Below the pieces are notes generated by a model. The model did not search any database and was not told the DNA's origin. It saw nothing but the letters and a program-made list of their open reading frames with translations. Below, piece by piece: positions 10,714 through 20,431 of a DNA stretch of 64,000 nt. Source of the DNA: Globodera rostochiensis (lineage: Eukaryota; Nematoda; Chromadorea; Rhabditida; Heteroderidae). Location: the NCBI GenBank assembly GCA_018350325.1, contig JAEVLN010000062.1, positions 1 through 64,000 on the forward strand. The letters run 5' to 3'. A program made the translations under genes and the position numbers. How positions within the stretch are numbered: position 1 is the stretch's first letter; each line of letters opens with the position of its first letter.

Positions 10714-13700
10714 TTATGTGGGGCGGGTATATCCAAAGTCAAGAATACGGTGATCGGGTCCAACAATTCCTTTTCCTACATACGGCTTATACACTTTGCA
10801 CGTCTTTTCTGATGTCACCTCACCCTTCTTGATGTTCGGCTTCAGGCTTCTCGTGAACACCGGGATCGGGTCTAGCTCTCCAGTTTCTGAGTAGTGCAGC
10901 ACGCGCTCCCGGAACGTCGTGTAGCACAAGTTCTGGTTGACCTTCACATCGTAGTTCAGTGTTATTCCTCTCAGCTTCAGCACGTGCTCCGTCTCTCCAT
11001 TGTCTTTACGCCGCAACTTCAGACCGTACTGTTTCTAAACATTCAAAGTTATTGAAGGGTCCATTTGTATGAAAATGTTTAAAAGATTACCGCTCCTCCA
11101 CAGCAGAATTCTTGAATCTCGTGCTGCGGGTATTCAGTCGGTCAGATCACCAAGGATGAGGACCGAGATCCAATGGATTTGAAGCCTCAGCGTGGCAGAA
11201 AATCACGCTGTCCGTGTCGGTGTACAGCAGGTCCGCACCCGAACGCACAATTTTCTGCATCAGCTTCAACAAGTACAGGCGGGCTGCACTTGTAGTCCAC
11301 AATGAGACGACTGAAAATAATTATTATTTAGTATTATTTTTGAGTTAAAATGTTAAATGTTTTACCAATGTTGGAGCAGCCGTGTTCTTCTATCCATTCC
11401 TTCTTTGTGGTGAAGCTGATCATCACTGTACTGTCGTTCAAGATATCCACGGAAGTGACCTCCTTTGATCGATCATCCAAATGTTCGGTGAGATCAACAG
11501 GGTCCGAGGTGACGAAAGTTTGGGTAAGTTCGTTCCTCATGGAGAAGCGCCCCCCTGAAAAAATTATAAATGTTTTGGTTAACTCTACAACCATAAAAAA
11601 CGAATACTTACAAAGGTTGTTGAGAGCCAGTTTGGCCAGCGATCTCTTCCCCTTGTTCGGCGCCATTTTCCGCTGATCAATCTGGATGCCGAAACGCTCA
11701 AAGCACTCGTTGACAAACCGCTGTTCAGCATCCTTGCACCCTTTGATCTCATCACTGAAGCCGCTGGCATGTATTTTCTGGGCCATGAACTCTGCAATGT
11801 ACGGCTGGAACAGCGTGTCGTCAGATTCTGCATACTCCAGCACGCGGTATAGCTTCGTCACACGGTAGCCCTCCTCCAGCGCTGCATCCAGTTCAATCGA
11901 AGTGCAGCTGCTCACCCACCCTCGCTCCTCATCATCATGCTCACAGCTGTATTCGCGCAGCACTCCGCCATTTGGAAACTCTCGTCTGAAAATGTTTCAT
12001 TGTTCCAAAATATAATAAAAAATATTAAAAAAAACTTACGCGCACGAATGGCAGATGCCGAAAATAAGCCGACCATCAACCCTCACCGGCAGAACGGGTA
12101 TGTCGATGGTGCGAGGTGGAATGATGAACACCTTGAGCAGAGCCATTTTGTATGGGTTGTGTTCCGGAAGAGTCCAGCTCACTGCCACGTTCAACACATG
12201 CACCTCCGGGTGGCCAACCGGGTATTTTGTTGTGGCACTAAATTTTGGCAATTAATTTGAATTTCAAACGGGGATAATCCTTACTTTATGAACGGGTACA
12301 AGGACGTCACATCGTAGTATGAAATTTTCTGGCCAGGCTGAACGGCGTGGAACATTTTGCGCGGGCCACAGCGTCCTCCCGTGAAGCACTCCCGGATGCT
12401 CAACGGCCCCTCGTCTCTGTACCGCTCGAACTTGCTGCGCATTTCCTTGTCCTTCTCCAGCTGCTTTCGGATGTCACACTCCCACACCACTTCAACCTCG
12501 GTGACCTGACTGCGGATGAAGGCCAGGCGAGCAGCATCCAGCTGGCGTGTCATTCCTGCTGTTTTTCCATTGGGTAGAAGTTGTTCGTCCAGAGGGAAAC
12601 ACCTTGAACAGCCGTGCCAAACACAGCCTAAAAATTTTTTAATTTACAAAAATTAATTACGTTCATCTATTTCTTACCGTTAACTTCAATCGCTAGGCCA
12701 AGGCTCTCAACCCAGCCATCAACTTGGTAGTTGGCGATCTTCTTCTCCTTTTCCGGGGAGTGCGCGCCTTGGACTTTGACTCCGTGCTTCTCGCTGTACC
12801 ACTGAAGGTATTTGAGTGCCAGCAAGCTTTGGTTGTCGGTGTTATCGTACCCCTTTTCAGGGACAATGGCGAGATGCTCTGCTTGCAGGTGGTTGGTTTT
12901 GAAGTGGCGCATGCAAGCAGCTGAAAAAAAAATTTGTATTTGAGTTGAAAAGTCAAATGAAAATTTTTATTGTGTACCTGCAATTGTCATTGCCTCCCTG
13001 AGCACATCAATTCCGTCGTGGATGTCCTGGCGTTTTGACACATCCATAAACTCGGTCCGGAACGCGACAAGGGCGCACATGAGGATTTCCACATCATTCT
13101 TACAGTAGGACGCCAGTGCCTCCTCAAGTCGGAACGGGTGCTGCTTGTTTTGGTCGTACCATTTGTCGAAATCGCTCCGTCTCGCCGGCATCATTCCGTT
13201 GGCCATGTAGTCGTTCTTTGAAGGCCAGACGTCCACGGCGTAGTTGTCAGGGCGGTTGACAAGATGGGGGAAGAACGGCTTCTCCACGACGTCCAGTCCG
13301 TATGCGGGCACCAGCGCAGACAGAGAGCACGGCATCAAGTTGTACGAGTCACGGAATATGACGGTCTGGGTTCCAGCCATGTTGTTTGTTCAGCTTCATT
13401 TCGTACAATTTGTTGCCTTTGCGGATCAGCTGCGGGCAAAGGCCACGACGAAACAGCTCCTTGAACACCAGCACCATGTCGAACCTTCCTCCGTAGTGGC
13501 TGAACGCTACGGTGTCGTACTCTACAGGCAGACTGTAGAGAATCCAGTCGATGAATTGCTCCAGAGGATCAGCTGTCACAATCTGCTTGTCCACTTTCGT
13601 ACTGCTGCTGAACGAGTGCTGGTTGAAGGTGATGGTTCTGCATGGACCGCACACAGCACATGGACTGGCCGCCAGACTCGAACGCCACTTTCCGGTGTCG

Positions 13701-15288
13701 ATGCACTCAGGGCAAGCAATTTTGGCCGCTACGAAGTTCACCTGGTGGATCATTTTCTGCATTTCCGCTGCCGCTTCAGGATTCAGCGGAACATGCTGCA
13801 TTGTCTCCACGTCGAAGCTCACGATACGATACGGCTTTGCAGTTTTCGGCTCAAGCGGGTGAATGAAGCATCCTCTGGCCTTTGAATGGAAGCCCCAACA
13901 TGTGTAGCAATAGCGCTCGTCGCATTTGTGCCCCTAAAACAATTACTTCATTTTAAGTTTTTATGTCAGAATTAAAACACAGTTACCGTTCTGCCTCGTG
14001 CAGTGTTAAGCTTCACGTCCCAAATCACACCGCATTCCAGACATTTTTTTGAACGTGAACAGAAATTGGATTGAAGGTGCTGCTGAAAACAGTTGTTGTT
14101 GTTGAAAGTCTTTTTGCAACCAGTGCAAAGCTCTTTGAATCCTCCATCGGCCATGCACGGGTACGCCAGTCCAACTCTACCGCACTGAATACACCGCGCC
14201 TTGCAAGACTTTGAGTGCGTTGCAGCTTTGTCATAGGGAACTTCGCACGAAAGACAGTAGGGTTTTCCAAACAATCGGCCAAACCGTTTCACAGCATCGA
14301 AGTGCTCGTTGTTGAAATACAGCCGCAAGGCCATGTTGTAGTTGTCTGGACCGTACTTGAAGAGTGGTTTGTATCGTCCGCCCTCTCCGAAGATGAACAC
14401 TTTGATGGAGTGCTCGTTCACATACTGCTCATTGTTCCAATAGTCGACAACACGAGGAACCCATGTAGCAGCCTCGTAGCCATTTTGGAACAGCGGGGCA
14501 CCAACACACCGCATCAGTTTCTCCGTGTCCTGTTCAAACTGCTCGGCTGAACCATAGCGACCGTTGATGTAGTTATAGAATTTCCACGGCGCCCAGTTGC
14601 TGATGTGGTGCATCAATGCCGCAATGAGTGCGTAGAACAGGCAATGATTGTTCTTGTTGTGGATCTTTTAAAAAACATTTTATCATTTGAAATGTTTTTA
14701 TTTTAATCGATTTAGGTTTAACTCACCTTTATCAGAGCGTGTTCGCTGATTTGATGTTGAACAGCGCGGGGTGGACGGCGTGCACCTCCCTTGAGCGTCC
14801 GTGATTCCGGAAGTCCTTTGCGGCTCACAGTGGTGACTTTGACGGTGAATGGTGCTCCCAACAATGACACGCTTTTCTTGCTCTGCACCACGCTCAAGAA
14901 CCGATTGAGGATGACGTCCACAATGTTGTCATTGATTTCACGGATGGGTGTCCACACATCGGTGTCGAGATGCTCACTGCTGATCAAGCACCCGAGACGG
15001 TCCGGTTCATGACCGTACTGACGACTCTCCTCCAGTGCATCGTCAACGCATTTCTGAAAAACACCGGCCAACAAAGCTTCCGGATCGGCAGGCAAATCTT
15101 CGATTTGAAACTTTGACTTCACCTTGACCACATTGAACTTTGCCGAGTGCTCAATGTCCTCCTCCAACTTCCGCACATAGTCCCTCGGGAGTTTTCTCTG
15201 TAGGATTGCCGTTGCCTATTTGAAGTTCGTCGCCGAGCAGTTCTTCGATGGTGAAACGTGCTCGCTTTCGGGGTGGTGGACCGTCCAT
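10714..15288 (-). pseudogene. polB: protein-primed DNA polymerase B, ten exons, frameshifted
   Basis: Exons: 14727-15288, 13987-14664, 12978-13933, 12678-12920, 12285-12627, 12040-12237, 11612-11985, 11366-11554, 11091-11310, 10714-11034. Introns are canonical and phases fit. Visible domains: Cys-rich N-terminal region, exonuclease motifs (SFDVETM; SHYGGRFD), the GGR motif, polymerase A (DVTSLYP), B (KMAPNKGKRSLAKLALNNL) and C (YTDTDS), then a C-terminal KLRGITLN segment. This is the Polinton replicase. Four single-base frame gains are needed: one near 15215 (exon 1), one near 13375 (exon 3, exonuclease domain) and two in exon 9 near 11150, just after motif C. Exon lengths independently give the same excess (+1, +1, +2). 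It is either inactivated or hit by sequencing indels; the other core genes are clean. Confidence 0.88.
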
Positions 15289-15358
15289 TGGGGGGATAAG
15301 TTGTTATAATGGTTAAGTGAAGGGGATGGTAAGAATGGCTCTCAGTCTTGCAGTCGGC

Positions 15359-15366
15359 TATTTATA
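15359..15366 (-). promoter_or_regulatory. TATA box of polymerase gene
   Basis: TATAAATA, about 70 bp upstream of the proposed start at 15288. Confidence 0.6.
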
Positions 15367-15371
15367 CGCCC

Positions 15372-15731
15372 ACCCCCCTGACCTCGTTTGAAATTTGAAC
15401 CCCAATCATTCTCAAAATTTTGACCTCAAAAAATGAATGATCAAATTCAAAAGCTTGCCGACAAGTTTTTTATCTGAGTATCAGTATCGATAAAGTCCGT
15501 GATCAGCAAGACCTTGCATCAGCAGCCACAACAACAGCACACCATTGTTTACATAACGATGGTCCAGGAACGCTTGCGCAACAACAATAGGCCGCAATAC
15601 CCTTTGAACTTATGCCGACAAAAAAAAAGCGTTGATTTTTGGTCCGGCCTCAGAAATATTAATTGTTTATCTACGGATTAGCACCAAATGCGACGCATTT
15701 TACCGACAAAGATTTATGAAGACAAACAAAT
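15372..15731. other. intergenic, nothing recognised
   Basis: Separates the polymerase promoter from the 3' end of the protease gene. No coherent coding signal. Confidence 0.5.
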
Positions 15732-16187
15732 TCAATTTTTCACCAATTTATTCACCATTTTTGTTACAAATAAATCTGTGTAAATATGTGAATCAAGAAC
15801 ACTGAGGAACTGATCGTACGTAAAGCCGAGAGAGAGAAAATAAATAAAACAAATGCAATAATGACCACATGTTTTTGTTAAAGGGGACTGATAGGATTTC
15901 TGATTTTTGTGCACAAGTGGAAAGCTGTTGAGAAATTGGTCTATTTGGGGTACAATAGGGAGAGCTAAACTGTCAAAGTAATTGATCATCTTAGGACCAT
16001 TCACAAAAATTGCAATCCAATGAGAGCCTTTCATTCCTTCGGGGTCCAAGTTGACAATGAGCGCTGACGGAGTTTTGTGCTGTAGAGCCTGGGGACTCGG
16101 CATTCTGTCACATGGATAGCACCCGTGGAACACGCGTCCCGTCAGGCGATTTGCTTCCAAAATTTGGGAAATTTGGCTGCTGTCCAT
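15732..16187 (-). CDS. adenain-like cysteine protease (151 aa)
   Basis: The adenovirus-protease/Ulp1 fold is indicated by the order His56 (SHWIAI), Asp72 (YFDSLA), Gln100 (SYQSP) and Cys107 (TCGHYC), the usual catalytic set of Polinton maturation proteases. Length is at the short end for the family, though the frame extends 28 residues upstream without another good start. I chose the internal ATG at 16187. The first 80 nt overlap the 3' end of the signal-peptide/membrane gene in another frame. It probably cleaves capsid precursors during assembly, as adenain does (family knowledge). Confidence 0.88.
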   Translation of the reverse strand: MDSSQISQILEANRLTGRVFHGCYPCDRMPSPQALQHKTPSALIVNLDPEGMKGSHWIAIFVNGPKMINYFDSLALPIVPQIDQFLNSFPLVHKNQKSYQSPLTKTCGHYCICFIYFLSLGFTYDQFLSVLDSHIYTDLFVTKMVNKLVKN

Positions 16188-16689
16188 TCCCGAACAGTAG
16201 AGGCGGAGGTGGTGACGGGGGTCCAAATTGCGATGCTGGAACACCGTAGATAAGGCTTGGTACACTTTCACGTTTTGACGGGGAAGGAGATTGAGAAGAA
16301 TTTTGGGTTTGTCGCCGTTGTTTTATCCAGAGGATGGAACGAAGTTGGTAAATGATGAGTGAAAGCATCATCATCGCGTACAGCGCGAACAATGCGTAGC
16401 AGAAAATGTGTCCCAGGTAATTGTCATCTGCCGGTCTGTCCTTGCACGGCTGTAACCCTGAGAAAAGTCCAAATGAAGGGTATTGCTGGGGTTGAATTTG
16501 TTTGGATGTTTTAGGCTTACCTGTTACGGGTGTAGTCGTTGTTTTTGGAGAAGTGGAAGTAGGTGTCGGGAAACCCTGCCGCCGCCGCCACTCTTTATAC
16601 TCGGGAAGGTCTTCAATTTTCACACCCTCCTCAACAATCATCGCGGCCACTGTGTGCAACAGAAGAACAACGAAAATAATTGATCGCAT
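16108..16689 (-). CDS. signal-peptide, single-pass membrane protein (193 aa)
   Basis: Residues 1-16 form a clear signal peptide (MRSIIFVVLLLHTVAA). A short Thr/Pro-rich ectodomain follows, then a membrane span at about 94-115 (CYALFALYAMMMLSLIIY) and a Pro/Ser-rich cytosolic tail that overlaps the protease start. Within the ectodomain, a 63 nt stretch (16457-16520 region) begins GTAAGC and ends TTTTCTCAG, is divisible by three, and could be a retained or optional intron. Not recognised. It is too small and lacks the domains for the gB-like fusogen reported in some nematode Mavericks. It could be a virion or cell-surface protein (inference). Confidence 0.7.
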   Translation of the reverse strand: MRSIIFVVLLLHTVAAMIVEEGVKIEDLPEYKEWRRRQGFPTPTSTSPKTTTTPVTGKPKTSKQIQPQQYPSFGLFSGLQPCKDRPADDNYLGHIFCYALFALYAMMMLSLIIYQLRSILWIKQRRQTQNSSQSPSPSKRESVPSLIYGVPASQFGPPSPPPPLLFGNGQQPNFPNFGSKSPDGTRVPRVLSM

Positions 16690-16766
16690 TTTATTTATTA
16701 TTATTATTTACTCTGATGGTGAACAATAATATTTTTCGAAAAATGTAAATGAATGTGTTGAAATGT

Positions 16767-18089
16767 TCAAATGGTTGTATCTGTGGAAATTGTTCTGTTT
16801 TTATCCAGCATCACCAGCGCATCGCATTCACCCATCACAACAAGCATGATCCCGCCCACGGGCACACTCTGGCTGAACTTGACGCTCACCGCTGTTGTCC
16901 CGTTCTTGATCAGATCAAAAAGGCCCGCCTGGTCATCACCGCTGCTGGTCATGTTGAACACGTACATACAATGTGTCTTACCATATTGTTTAAACGTTAT
17001 ACCGTTGCTCTCCGTCGTATTGCAGAATCCCACTGCCTCGTTCATGTCGTTGAATGCACGCACGTATTTTCCCTTGGAATAATCCAGATCGTAGGGAGCC
17101 TGGGGATACGACCTCCCGTTAGCAATGATTGAGATTTCACGCACATTAAACGGTTGAAAGTTGAACGGACTGCGCTTTGCGTCTCCCACATAGTCTGAGT
17201 TGGAAACCAGACCCATGATTATACGTCGAGGAATCTGGTCCATGAAGAGGTTGGCGGTAAACTCGAATCGCCCTTGGCTGATGAACAGCGACTTCATCAT
17301 CGTCTTTCGCACAGCATAACGTGCTGGTTTTACCTCCAACTTCCGGGCAATGTCCAACGCTAGTCCGTCCATCAGAGACACTTTTTTCACGTACATTTTA
17401 AGTCCAACAACCTCAAAGTGATAGCGTGGAGCAGTCGCTCCAGCGCTGGGTGCTACGATCAAAAAGTTGCTGTCATTGGGCAGAATTTCAACGTCCAATT
17501 CACAAAAATTAATTAGATAGAGTGGCTGGTTGAACAGGTCAGCGTCAATTTTGGCAATGAATTGTGCGGTTTTACTGCCTGCAAACAGATCCCTTCTAGC
17601 TGCACATCCATCTCCCTGTTCGAGAGTTTCATCCTTGTCCCCATAGTAGCCCGCAGCGTTTAGGTGTGAGTCCTTTGCAGTCGACGAATAGGAGAGTTCA
17701 TGTGAAAAGTACGTTTTGTAGGCCATCAGAGAATTTGTGTTGAAAATTTCACGACCATTAATGCTCATGCGGATGTTGCGGATGAATGTCTGTCCAATCA
17801 TTTGAATTGGACATACCAAATTGTCTGAAGCGTCCAAGTTAACCAGTAGACCGCTTGCGTTCTCCTTGCGGATTCGAAACTCCGTGAACAGGTAACACTT
17901 TGAGAGATCGATGAAATTTTGGCTTGAATGCAGCTTGAAGTGGTAGGGGGTGTCTGTCAACGGGTTGCTAGGCAACAACTCAAACACTTTTGAAGATGAT
18001 ACACTCACATTTGTCGGTGGGACGTGAAAGAAATCCAAGGCGTTGGTTATTGAGTTGACGCTGTCGTTATCAATTTTGTGAAAAGCCAT
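16767..18089 (-). CDS. major capsid-like protein, F54H12.2 family (440 aa)
   Basis: The sequence matches the pattern of the C. elegans F54H12.2-type family encoded by metazoan Polintons. It has an opening FFHVPPTNVSV, IDLSKCYLFTEFRI, a conserved FIRNIRMSINGREIF block, QGRFEFTANLFMDQIPRRI, FNFQPFNVREISIIANG, and a C-terminal PVGGIMLVVMG block. Members are thought to form the double jelly-roll major capsid (family knowledge; I cannot run a fold search). The ORF is intact and starts two bases from the stop of the preceding 173-aa gene. Its own TATA box lies inside that upstream gene. It is the strongest structural gene of the element. Confidence 0.8.
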   Translation of the reverse strand: MAFHKIDNDSVNSITNALDFFHVPPTNVSVSSSKVFELLPSNPLTDTPYHFKLHSSQNFIDLSKCYLFTEFRIRKENASGLLVNLDASDNLVCPIQMIGQTFIRNIRMSINGREIFNTNSLMAYKTYFSHELSYSSTAKDSHLNAAGYYGDKDETLEQGDGCAARRDLFAGSKTAQFIAKIDADLFNQPLYLINFCELDVEILPNDSNFLIVAPSAGATAPRYHFEVVGLKMYVKKVSLMDGLALDIARKLEVKPARYAVRKTMMKSLFISQGRFEFTANLFMDQIPRRIIMGLVSNSDYVGDAKRSPFNFQPFNVREISIIANGRSYPQAPYDLDYSKGKYVRAFNDMNEAVGFCNTTESNGITFKQYGKTHCMYVFNMTSSGDDQAGLFDLIKNGTTAVSVKFSQSVPVGGIMLVVMGECDALVMLDKNRTISTDTTI

Positions 18090-18091
18090 TT

Positions 18092-18613
18092 TTAGTAGAG
18101 TCCAAAGGTGTCCGAGCGTATGCGTTTCTTTGATGAAGATGTTTGTAGTGGCAATTTTTTTTTAATTGTGCGTCCAATTAATGTGTGATGACTGGGGATA
18201 ATGGTGCCTTTGGGTTTATTACCTCTCCTTTTTATACCCACTTTTCCCGTACCAAACTGCTTGGGCAGGCCTCCTTTTTCCAGAACAGTGTCAATACCAC
18301 GCTTTCCTTCGTTGTACAACGTCTCCTTCAGAGGCGCTCCTTCGTTTGCCACTCGCTCCAGTACACGCTGGCCTGTGTTTAGGGCCTCCGCTCCGACAGT
18401 TGTCCCTACACGCCGCAGAATGGGAAGAAAAAATCGCCACAGTCCTCGAAAAACATCCCCCACTCCAGCTCCACGCTGTATTCCGTAACCTCTCTGATAC
18501 GGTGAGGAGCCTTTGAAATATGTGAGGTCTTCTCCGGCTTCTGCAGCACCCCCTCCCGTCTGCACATAGTCATCATACTCCACGTTGCTCGTATCAAATA
18601 CAACATGTACCAT
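18092..18613 (-). CDS. GYG-type minor virion protein, pVI/pX-like (173 aa)
   Basis: A small basic protein found next to the capsid gene in many Polintons. It shows the characteristic YFKGSSPYQRGYGIQRGAG motif, then an amphipathic FRGLWRFFLPILRRVG helix, TVGAEALNTG, and a Lys/Arg-rich C-terminus. It resembles adenovirus minor core/cement proteins in composition (Gly-rich N-terminus, amphipathic helix, basic tail). A role in lysing membranes or organising packaged DNA is inference. The segment encoding VGIKRRG doubles as the TATA box for the capsid gene. Confidence 0.65.
   Translation of the reverse strand: MVHVVFDTSNVEYDDYVQTGGGAAEAGEDLTYFKGSSPYQRGYGIQRGAGVGDVFRGLWRFFLPILRRVGTTVGAEALNTGQRVLERVANEGAPLKETLYNEGKRGIDTVLEKGGLPKQFGTGKVGIKRRGNKPKGTIIPSHHTLIGRTIKKKLPLQTSSSKKRIRSDTFGLY
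18227..18236 (-). promoter_or_regulatory. TATA box of capsid gene inside upstream ORF
   Basis: TATAAAAAGG, about 140 bp upstream of the capsid start, within coding sequence of the 173-aa protein. Confidence 0.5.
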
Positions 18614-18686
18614 TTTTGTAGTTGTTGTTGTTCTTTATTTTAAATTTAAAAAAGAATGAATGAGAAAACACAATGGGAATGAGAGA

Positions 18687-20360
18687 TCAAAAGTTTATCA
18701 CCTTCTTAAATATCAGCACAACCATCGTCGTGCCGTACGCAAAGGGGACCAAACGACCGCTGTCCATTGTCCGCAGTTCAATCTCAATCTCACTAATTTC
18801 TCGAGGCAACACGCGGGCGTAGATAGGCGAATCGTAGATCTTCTCGTTGTACTCTCCTTGTACCGCACCCGTGACGGAGACCACACGCAATAGGGAACTC
18901 AGCGTATTTCCGATGATCACATTCTCTGTGAGTCCTTTGGAATAAACTGCAAAGCTGGAAAAACCACCTCGCAAATCACAACCGTACTTTGCAATCTCGT
19001 TGTGCCGCACATACGGAGGGTTTTGAAAGCCTAAAACATACCCCAGCTGAGGTGAAAATGACAAATGACTGACGCCAGCGCGGTTGACAACAAGTTTGAA
19101 GCGTTCAAAGGTCTCTTCATATTGGATATCCACTGAGTCAACAATTGCTTTAAGGTATTCAATCGCCGAACTTTTTACCCTGTCTTCACCAACGAGAACG
19201 GACAGCATTTGTTGTGCACGTTCTTTCTCACCGGGTTTAGGCGCTCTAGAAAAAAGATCATCGAGAGGATTTTTCCAAGTAGGAGAAGGCTCATCATTCG
19301 GAAGAAAATTAAAATAAAATTCCTCCTCCTCCTCTTCCTCATTTTCTTTGCGTCCCAAAGCAGCTGCAACTGGTGGTGGCGGCGAAACCTCGGATCGTGT
19401 AGGTAATGGCTGTGGAGGTGTTGTTTGAGGTGCTGTAGCGCGTTTTTGATGTACGAGTTGTGTTGCTTTGTTTGAGCCGGCTGCTGCTGCTGTTGGAGGT
19501 GCTGGTAGAGGTGCTGTAGCAGTTTTTGGTTGTATGTGTGGTTTTGGTTTGTTTTCTGTAGCTTTTGCTGTTGGAGGTGTTGGTTGAGGTGTTGGAATTG
19601 GTTTTGGTTGTACGGGTGGTGTTGCTTTGTTTGCTGCGGATACTTCTGCTGGATGTGCTGGTTTTGCTAATGAGGGAATGTGCGGCGTTTTCTTTGGAGT
19701 GATTGGTTCCTTTGATGTAGTTGGAGGAGGTGTTAATTTGGCAGATGCAGCTGGAGTTGTATTTGAAAGGGGTGGGGGTACTGAAGGTGTTGACACAGGT
19801 TTAGGTTCCGCTCTTGGCTTCTTTACCTCCCGTGGAGGAGACGAAAGTGTCGTTTTGTCTGCGCTTGGCGGCAAAGGCAATGTTTCGTCTACTTCAACGC
19901 TCGGGGGCAAAGGTAATGTTTCTCCTGTTGATCTTTTACGACGTTTAAGCGGTGGTGGAGAAGCGAGTATTTCCGGTCTATCCACAAACTCTGTAACTTC
20001 TTTGTTCTGTGTTAAAGATTGCAGCAGCCTGCTGTGATGCTTCAGTACCGTAGCAAGAAAATCCCTCAACTGCTCAACCTTTTTGAGTGAAGCCTTGGGA
20101 ACAGGCAGACGAATGACTCTGAGCGTGTCCCGATCTTGAGGGTCAAAAACATCAAGAAAATGGATGTTTATCCACTGGTCATCCAGTGTTCCAATGGTTG
20201 AATGCCAAGAGTAAGGGTAGCTGACGCTGTGCAACCCACACACCCAGAAACCGTTAAATTCAATTGACTTGGGCAGACGTACTCGGAATTTGTTTGGCTG
20301 ATTGTCCGGGTAATCCGTAACATTACTGGGCAAAAACACAAAGAAACTGTTTGAAGCCAT
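18687..20360 (-). CDS. penton-like/minor capsid candidate (557 aa)
   Basis: The N-terminus (SFFVFLPSNVTDYPDNQPNK, then FWVCGLHSVSYPYSW) and the C-terminal ~200 residues match the pattern of a large Polinton protein usually located beside the capsid gene and interpreted as the minor (penton) capsid or a PX/PY-type protein; the exact assignment is uncertain. The middle, about residues 150-350, is a low-complexity Pro/Ala/Thr/Lys-rich linker, perhaps a spike stalk, followed by an acidic Glu run. The start is supported by a TATA box about 65 bp upstream that contains the integrase stop codon. The ORF is intact. Confidence 0.6.
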   Translation of the reverse strand: MASNSFFVFLPSNVTDYPDNQPNKFRVRLPKSIEFNGFWVCGLHSVSYPYSWHSTIGTLDDQWINIHFLDVFDPQDRDTLRVIRLPVPKASLKKVEQLRDFLATVLKHHSRLLQSLTQNKEVTEFVDRPEILASPPPLKRRKRSTGETLPLPPSVEVDETLPLPPSADKTTLSSPPREVKKPRAEPKPVSTPSVPPPLSNTTPAASAKLTPPPTTSKEPITPKKTPHIPSLAKPAHPAEVSAANKATPPVQPKPIPTPQPTPPTAKATENKPKPHIQPKTATAPLPAPPTAAAAGSNKATQLVHQKRATAPQTTPPQPLPTRSEVSPPPPVAAALGRKENEEEEEEEFYFNFLPNDEPSPTWKNPLDDLFSRAPKPGEKERAQQMLSVLVGEDRVKSSAIEYLKAIVDSVDIQYEETFERFKLVVNRAGVSHLSFSPQLGYVLGFQNPPYVRHNEIAKYGCDLRGGFSSFAVYSKGLTENVIIGNTLSSLLRVVSVTGAVQGEYNEKIYDSPIYARVLPREISEIEIELRTMDSGRLVPFAYGTTMVVLIFKKVINF

Positions 20361-20423
20361 TTATTAACAATAATAATAACAACAACAATAAATACAAATG
20401 ATGATAACATTAAAAATGTACGA

Positions 20424-20431
20424 CTTTTATA
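20424..20431 (-). promoter_or_regulatory. TATA box overlapping integrase stop codon
   Basis: TATAAAAG on the minus strand. The TAA at 20427-20429 is both the last codon of the integrase and the core of this TATA box. Confidence 0.55.
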
